Of a DNA stretch of 64,000 bases, positions 60,901 through 64,000 are shown piece by piece. Source of the stretch: Bacillus_AD sp047238185 (lineage in GTDB: Bacteria > Bacillota > Bacilli > Bacillales > DSM-1321). The position numbers and the translations under genes were made by a program. Location: positions 248,001 to 312,000 of the forward strand of contig NZ_JBDFMI010000001.1 in assembly GCF_047238185.1 (NCBI RefSeq). Direction: 5' to 3'. The notes below the pieces were generated by a model. That model made no database searches. It was given only the letters and a program-made list of their open reading frames with translations, and was not told the DNA's origin. Each line of letters opens with the position of its first letter. The first letter of the stretch is position 1.

Positions 60901-61892
60901 GAGCAACAGGTCCAACCGGTGTAACAGGAACCCAAGGAGTAACGGGTCCAACTGGTGTAACAGGAACCCAAGGAGCAACCGGACCGACAGGAGTGACAGG
61001 ATCCCAAGGGATTACGGGTCCAACCGGCGTAACGGGAGTTCAAGGAATAACAGGCCCAACTGGCGTAACAGGAGCTCAAGGAGCAACCGGACCGACAGGA
61101 GTGACAGGAGCTCAAGGAATAACGGGTCCAACCGGCGTAACGGGAGTTCAAGGAATAACAGGCCCAACTGGCGTAACGGGAGCTCAAGGAGCAACCGGAC
61201 CGACAGGAGTGACAGGAGCTCAAGGAGCAACTGGCCCAACGGGTGTAACAGGAACCCAGGGAATAACGGGCCCAACGGGTGTAACAGGATCCCAGGGAAT
61301 AACAGGTCCAACCGGGGTAACGGGAGTTCAAGGAATAACGGGTCCAACCGGCGTAACAGGAGTTCAAGGAATAACAGGCCCAACGGGTGTAACCGGGGTA
61401 ACAGGGGCTCAAGGAGCAACCGGTCCGACTGGGACGGTTACCTCTTTGGAACAGCCTTTCTTCAATAGCAATATTCAGCCACAGACAGTAGCCTCTGGAG
61501 CGAATGTTCTTAATTTGCTTCCGCGGCAAAGTGCTTCTGTCACCTACGATGCTGTAACGAGCACATTTACTGTCCAGCAAGCAGGTCTATATTTTTTGGA
61601 CGTTACGTTAAGCACAAATTCTCCGACGACTGCTGGAGCAGTATTTTATTTGGTTTTGAATGGAGTGGCAACTACACAAAGTGCTCCTGCAGCGAATGCC
61701 AGCAATGGCGGGCCGATTAGTTTGATAAGGGTAGGTTCCTATGCTGTAGGAGATACCATACAAATCAGAAATGGCTCAACATTTAGTGTCACGCTTGTGA
61801 ATGCACCCAATGTAGCAAACAGTTCCGGCCATGTCAGCTTCTTCAGATTCGCTACAGGCCCGTTGGGATCCATTGTTATTGTTAATCCTTAA
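57942..61892 (+). CDS. Giant collagen-like exosporium/spore-surface glycoprotein
   Basis: 1316 residues. A Cys-rich start MGKCRKCNQVNCVCFPYSDC is followed by Gly-X-Y triplets from about 30 to 90, a non-collagen insert at about 91-143 (EEGQLVLFEGEFYFANV, then SDSPDYSLLAV, like a small carbohydrate-binding module), and about 1020 residues of Gly-X-Y (mostly GPTGVTGAQGET units, 36 bp each) to about 1165. A BclA/TNF-like beta domain (VLNLLPRQSASVTYD, YFLDVTLSTN, VGDTIQIRNGSTFSV) follows to the end. GPT triplets are O-glycosylation sites in BclA. AGGAGGG lies upstream. Confidence 0.9.
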   Translation: MGKCRKCNQVNCVCFPYSDCGGTQPVFIPGPPGATGSTGVTGAQGSTGAIGVTGPQGATGSTGATGVQGITGPTGVTGAQGEPGPTGATGTGLSDSVPFDPAMAPSYEEGQLVLFEGEFYFANVSDPAGLPSDSPDYSLLAVTAVTGPTGTTGPIGVTGAQGITGPIGVTGAQGITGPTGLTGIQGATGPTGVTGAQGEPGPTGVTGTQGITGPTGVMGAQGEVGPTGLTGIQGATGPTGVTGAQGEPGPTGVTGAQGEPGPIGVTGTQGITGPTGVTGDQGETGPTGVTGAQGEPGPTGVTGAQGEIGPTGVTGTQGETGPTGVTGAQGEIGPTGVTGAQGEPGPTGVTGTQGITGPTGVTGAQGITGPTGVTGTQGETGPTGVTGAQGEIGPTGVTGAQGEPGPTGVTGTQGITGPTGVTGAQGEPGPTGVTGAQGITGPTGVTGNQGATGPTGVTGTQGEIGPTGVTGTQGETGPTGVTGAQGEPGPTGVTGAQGVTGPTGVTGAQGETGPTGVTGAQGEPGPTGVTGAQGEPGPTGVTGLQGNTGPTGVTGAQGITGPTGVTGDQGETGPTGVTGVQGEVGPTGVTGAQGEVGPTGLTGSQGETGPTGVTGSQGEPGPTGVTGLQGNTGPTGVTGTQGETGPTGVTGAQGGIGPTGVTGTQGEIGPTGVTGAQGITGPTGVTGSQGATGPTGVTGTQGITGPTGVTGVQGITGPTGVTGSQGATGPTGVTGAQGATGPTGVTGAQGITGPTGVTGSQGVTGPTGVTGDQGETGPTGVTGAQGETGLTGVTGAQGETGPTGVTGAQGETGPTGVTGAQGETGPTGVTGAQGITGPTGVTGSQGATGPTGVTGTQGATGPTGTQGTTGPTGVTGAQGITGPNGVTGVQGDTGPTGVTGSQGITGPTGVTGSQGVTGPTGVTGSQGATGPTGVTGTQGATGSTGVTGTQGATGPTGVTGAQGITGPTGVTGAQGITGPTGVTGSQGATGPTGVTGTQGVTGPTGVTGTQGATGPTGVTGSQGITGPTGVTGVQGITGPTGVTGAQGATGPTGVTGAQGITGPTGVTGVQGITGPTGVTGAQGATGPTGVTGAQGATGPTGVTGTQGITGPTGVTGSQGITGPTGVTGVQGITGPTGVTGVQGITGPTGVTGVTGAQGATGPTGTVTSLEQPFFNSNIQPQTVASGANVLNLLPRQSASVTYDAVTSTFTVQQAGLYFLDVTLSTNSPTTAGAVFYLVLNGVATTQSAPAANASNGGPISLIRVGSYAVGDTIQIRNGSTFSVTLVNAPNVANSSGHVSFFRFATGPLGSIVIVNP
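58376..61435 (+). repeat. 36-bp coding minisatellite of the collagen region
   Basis: About 3 kb of tandem 36-bp units encoding four Gly-X-Y triplets (GPTGVTGxQGxx). Units vary mainly at silent third positions and at the residues after QG. Two irregular units break the period (near 60520-60550 and 61385-61405). All open frames on the minus strand here are shadows. Confidence 0.9.
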
Positions 61893-61913
61893 TGAATAAA
61901 GCGAATAGTTATC

Positions 61914-61956
61914 ATAAAGAAAGAAGGCTCTGTGTGAAGGAGCCTTCTTTCTTTAT
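61914..61956. terminator. Bidirectional terminator between collagen gene and rluF
   Basis: A 17-bp perfect stem ATAAAGAAAGAAGGCTC with its complement, nine-base loop. Confidence 0.9.
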
Positions 61957-62657
61957 GTTCTCGGGGTATAGCGAAGTTCTGAAAATAATTGCGTGCGTTC
62001 TTTTTCAGTTAAATCGCGCCATTGGCCAACCTTCAGGCCATCGAGTCTGATATTCATGATCCGTATGCGCTGAAGTCCCTTAACCTCATAGCCAAGGGCT
62101 GAGCACATACGGCGGATTTGTCTATTCAATCCTTGTGTCAATATGATTTTAAAGACATATTTGGACAGTTTTTTTACTTCGCAAGGCAGCGTTTTAGTAT
62201 CAAGAATTTCAACACCGCTTGCCATTTGTTTCAGGAAATGAGTGGTTAATGGTTTATCCACCGTCACAATATATTCTTTCTCATGCTTATTTTCGGCACG
62301 GAGTATTTCATTGACAATATCGCCGTCATTTGTAAGGAGAATCAGGCCTTCTGAGTCTTTATCTAATCGGCCAATGTGGAAGATACGCAATGGATGATTG
62401 ACGAAGTCTACTATATTTCCTTTAATATGCCTTTCGGTCGTGGATGTGATGCCGACAGGTTTATTAAGCGCAATATAGACATTTTGCTGTTCTGTCTTGA
62501 TGGGTTTTCCATCCACCCTAACATCATCGCCATCTTCCACCTTGCTGCCGAGCTCAGCAACCATGCCGTTTATCGTCACTCTTTTTTCGGCAATCAGCTT
62601 ATCTGCTCCCCGTCTGGATGTAATTCCAGATTCACCGATAAATTTATTAATTCGCAA
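61953..62657 (-). CDS. rluF: RluF, 23S rRNA pseudouridine synthase
   Basis: A 234-residue RsuA-family enzyme. An S4 RNA-binding domain (about 1-60: RINKFIGESGITSRRGADKLI) precedes the catalytic GRLDKDSEGLILLTNDG with its Asp and GLNRQIRRMCSALGYEVKGLQRIRI. It modifies 23S rRNA near position 2604 in E. coli numbering. I prefer TTG at 62657 (protein begins RINKF, AAAGGTG upstream) over a GTG four codons earlier. Confidence 0.87.
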   Translation of the reverse strand: MRINKFIGESGITSRRGADKLIAEKRVTINGMVAELGSKVEDGDDVRVDGKPIKTEQQNVYIALNKPVGITSTTERHIKGNIVDFVNHPLRIFHIGRLDKDSEGLILLTNDGDIVNEILRAENKHEKEYIVTVDKPLTTHFLKQMASGVEILDTKTLPCEVKKLSKYVFKIILTQGLNRQIRRMCSALGYEVKGLQRIRIMNIRLDGLKVGQWRDLTEKERTQLFSELRYTPRT

Positions 62658-62787
62658 ACGTAAGCACACCTTTGATTTTAGTATTGTGTACTAAAGATAA
62701 CGTAAAAAATGTTGAATGTAAAATAAGATGGAGTGCAATAGGGATTAGCAATATTGGGCGGACCCATGCCCTCTCTTTCTAAATTTC

Positions 62788-62821
62788 CAAGCTTCTCTTT
62801 TTACCCAAGGGAGAAGCTTGG
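62788..62821. other. Isolated hairpin in the 330-bp gap before the riboswitch
   Basis: CCAAGCTTCTC pairs with GAGAAGCTTGG over about 12 bases. No gene ends here; purpose unknown. The surrounding gap 62700-63000 is AT-rich and shows nothing else. Confidence 0.5.
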
Positions 62822-63002
62822 ATCAAAACTGATCAAATTTGTATATTTGTAGAAATCATTAATTAAACTCTTATTGTAGACTAATCAATTCTTTGGATGG
62901 ATAATTTACTTCTTACTTAAGAATACAATTTGTGTTAACGGTAAAAATTGATAATTAAATGAATATTTGTTATATTTAACTCGAATTAACAATTTTATAT
63001 GT

Positions 63003-63180
63003 GTAGAAGCAGGTGTAGATAGTTTTGTTTATTATCTACCTAAGAGGGAAGTTCGGTTAGAGTCCGACGCTGTCCCGCAACTGTATTTGAGAGTAATTCG
63101 AAAAAACCACTGTCTTCAGCTATATGAAGATGGGAAGGATCGAAGAACGATGACCAAAAGCCAGGAGACCTGCCTGCTTC
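63003..63180 (+). ncRNA. Cobalamin (B12) riboswitch
   Basis: The conserved core is clear: AGAGGGAAGTTCGGTTAGAG, then TCCGACGCTGTCCCGCAACTGT, and the B12 box AAGCCAGGAGACCTGCC at 63158-63174. GCAGGT (63009-63014) pairs with ACCTGC (63168-63173) to close the core. A T-run at 63237-63246 follows, offering a termination platform. B12 binding would normally switch expression off. Confidence 0.95.
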
Positions 63181-63199
63181 AGCATACATCAATACCTAC

Positions 63200-63247
63200 G
63201 AGGATAGGGGGTGTTAAGTGCGAGCAATGAAGGCATGTTTTTTTTTA
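63200..63247 (+). terminator. Probable riboswitch expression platform
   Basis: GCAATGAAGGCATG followed by T9 can pair, with a bulge, to TGCCTGCTTCA at 63171-63181, which overlaps the end of the B12 box region. The pairing is imperfect, so the details are uncertain. Confidence 0.45.
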
Positions 63248-63355
63248 GGAATAACACATGCTTATTTAGGTATCTGTTCGATTTCTTAACAACTTCTAAT
63301 GGGAAGTTGTTTTTTTATTTTTCTTGATAGTACAAACAATTACGAGGTGGACACT

Positions 63356-63580
63356 ATGTTTGGAACAGTTCAGTACTTTACCGATTGCTTTAAAACTTGT
63401 ATTATGAACAATTTCATTATTGAAAGACCATTCACATTACATTCTTATTATGAACATCAGCTGAATGAGATTATGGGAAGGTCAGAAATAAACAATGAAA
63501 AAGACATTTTTTCAAGTAATCTTGAAAAGGCTTACAAAAATATAAGAGAAGAGTTATTTGGAGATAGGAGGATGGAATAA
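63356..63580 (+). CDS. Small unknown protein under riboswitch control
   Basis: A 74-residue protein: MFGTVQYFTDCFKTCIMNNF, then RPFTLHSYYEHQLNEIMGR and NLEKAYKNIREELFGDR. GAGGTGG lies upstream of the ATG. The next gene starts at the base after its stop. No family recognised. Two Cys and one His near the N terminus could bind a metal. Coupling suggests a role with the synthase. Confidence 0.7.
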   Translation: MFGTVQYFTDCFKTCIMNNFIIERPFTLHSYYEHQLNEIMGRSEINNEKDIFSSNLEKAYKNIREELFGDRRME

Positions 63581-64000
63581 ATGGAAACTAAGGATACATT
63601 TTTTCCTGGATTAGATGGTGTAGTTGCAGTTGAAACAAAAATTTCATTATTAGATACGAAAAATAGTGAAATTGTTATTCAAGGCTATGACCTTATTAAG
63701 TTATCCCAAACAAAAGAGTATTTAGATATCGTCTATTTATTGCTTGAAAAAAGCTTACCTAATTCCTCCGAAAAAGAAGCACTGGCAAAGAGTTTAAAAA
63801 ACGAATATGAAATACCCGTGGAACTCTCAGAAATATTTAATCATCTTCCCACTCATACTCATCCTATGGACGGGCTTAGAACCGGCATCTCAGCACTCTC
63901 AGGATTTGACATTCACCTTGATGACCGTTCATTAACCGTAAATAAAGACCGTGCTTACCAACTGCTTGGTAAAGTACCGAACATTGTAGCGAACAGCTAT
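63581..64000 (+). CDS. Citrate/2-methylcitrate synthase, N-terminal 140 residues (cut)
   Basis: PGLDGVVAVETKISLLDTKNSEIVIQGYDL is the N-terminal signature of citrate synthase-like enzymes (compare the MmgD/PrpC and CitZ opening 'GLeGVvA..T.is.id'), and LPTHTHPMDGLRTGISALSGFD matches the helix ahead of the first active-site His. Control by B12 favours 2-methylcitrate synthase. GGAGG lies upstream in the preceding gene. The catalytic residues lie beyond the window. Confidence 0.85.
   Translation, partial: METKDTFFPGLDGVVAVETKISLLDTKNSEIVIQGYDLIKLSQTKEYLDIVYLLLEKSLPNSSEKEALAKSLKNEYEIPVELSEIFNHLPTHTHPMDGLRTGISALSGFDIHLDDRSLTVNKDRAYQLLGKVPNIVANSY

Noticed and set aside
58376..61435. CRISPR-like regular spacing of repeats
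   Set aside because: Repeats are contiguous 36-bp coding units with no unique spacers, all in frame.
58150..61580. Long minus-strand frames rich in Leu/Arg or Ser/Cys inside the collagen gene
   Set aside because: Complement of the Gly-Pro-Thr repeat; low-complexity shadows.

Overview
The window comes from a low-GC, spore-forming member of the Bacillaceae. Much of it follows the pbpD-kapD-kapB-patB-alaR-alaT-yugI-yuzA-yugJ-pgi-yugN-yugO neighbourhood known from Bacillus subtilis, and it also carries sporulation-associated genes: kapB/kapD, a yyaC-like gene, glcU-gdh, and two spore-surface proteins with Cys-rich N termini. It is not B. subtilis itself, because several accessory blocks interrupt the conserved order. 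No rRNA, tRNA or CRISPR array was seen.

Layout. Bases 1-9000 hold a partial unknown gene, a bifunctional PBP (pbpD), kapD/kapB, a cyclophilin lipoprotein, a Cu/Zn superoxide dismutase lipoprotein, patB and alaR-alaT. Bases 9000-16000 hold niaP, an XRE regulator, yugI, a rocD-glutamate dehydrogenase pair, yuzA, yugJ and a 126-bp tandem repeat. Bases 16000-23400 hold pgi, an sdpR/sdpI-like pair, a second autoregulator/membrane-protein pair, three decayed genes, a Cys/Ser-rich coat-like protein, and yugN/yugO with abutting stop codons. Bases 23400-34700 hold amt behind a TnrA/GlnR-like box, an HD hydrolase, a YczE-type membrane protein, a YyaC-like protein, a ComFB-like protein, a GntR regulator with a truncated ABC ATPase, oatA, a 1.4-kb stretch of gene remnants, a signal peptidase, a pentapeptide protein and tcyP.

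Bases 34885-36702 are an intact IS1182-type element. It sits about 50 bp upstream of a sigma-54-type (-24/-12) promoter that leads into a six-gene operon: two MaoC-type hydratase halves, a thiolase-like protein lacking the usual nucleophile motif, a DUF35 zinc ribbon, and two acyl-CoA dehydrogenases. This gene set resembles the actinobacterial igr (sterol side-chain) operon. It is followed by a CBS-PAS-PAS-AAA+-Fis sigma-54 activator, its likely regulator.

Bases 45000-50000 hold a GNAT acetyltransferase, glcU-gdh, a DUF1883 protein, an AI-2E family permease and yfkM. Bases 50300-57700 form one long cassette: a PRD/EIIB-type antiterminator-like activator, an amidohydrolase, a small PRD protein, DUF2620, DUF4312, DUF4311 and DUF4310 proteins, a SelA-like PLP lyase (DgaE type) and a KDGP aldolase (DgaF type). 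I infer uptake and breakdown of an amino-sugar acid through an uncharacterised transporter.

Bases 57942-61892 encode a 1316-residue collagen-like spore-surface protein, followed by convergent rluF. The window ends with a cobalamin riboswitch upstream of a small unknown gene and a citrate/2-methylcitrate synthase gene cut by the window edge. This suggests B12-repressed propionate metabolism. The most interesting items are the igr-like operon with its sigma-54 control, the DUF4310-4312/2620 cassette, and the riboswitch-methylcitrate link.
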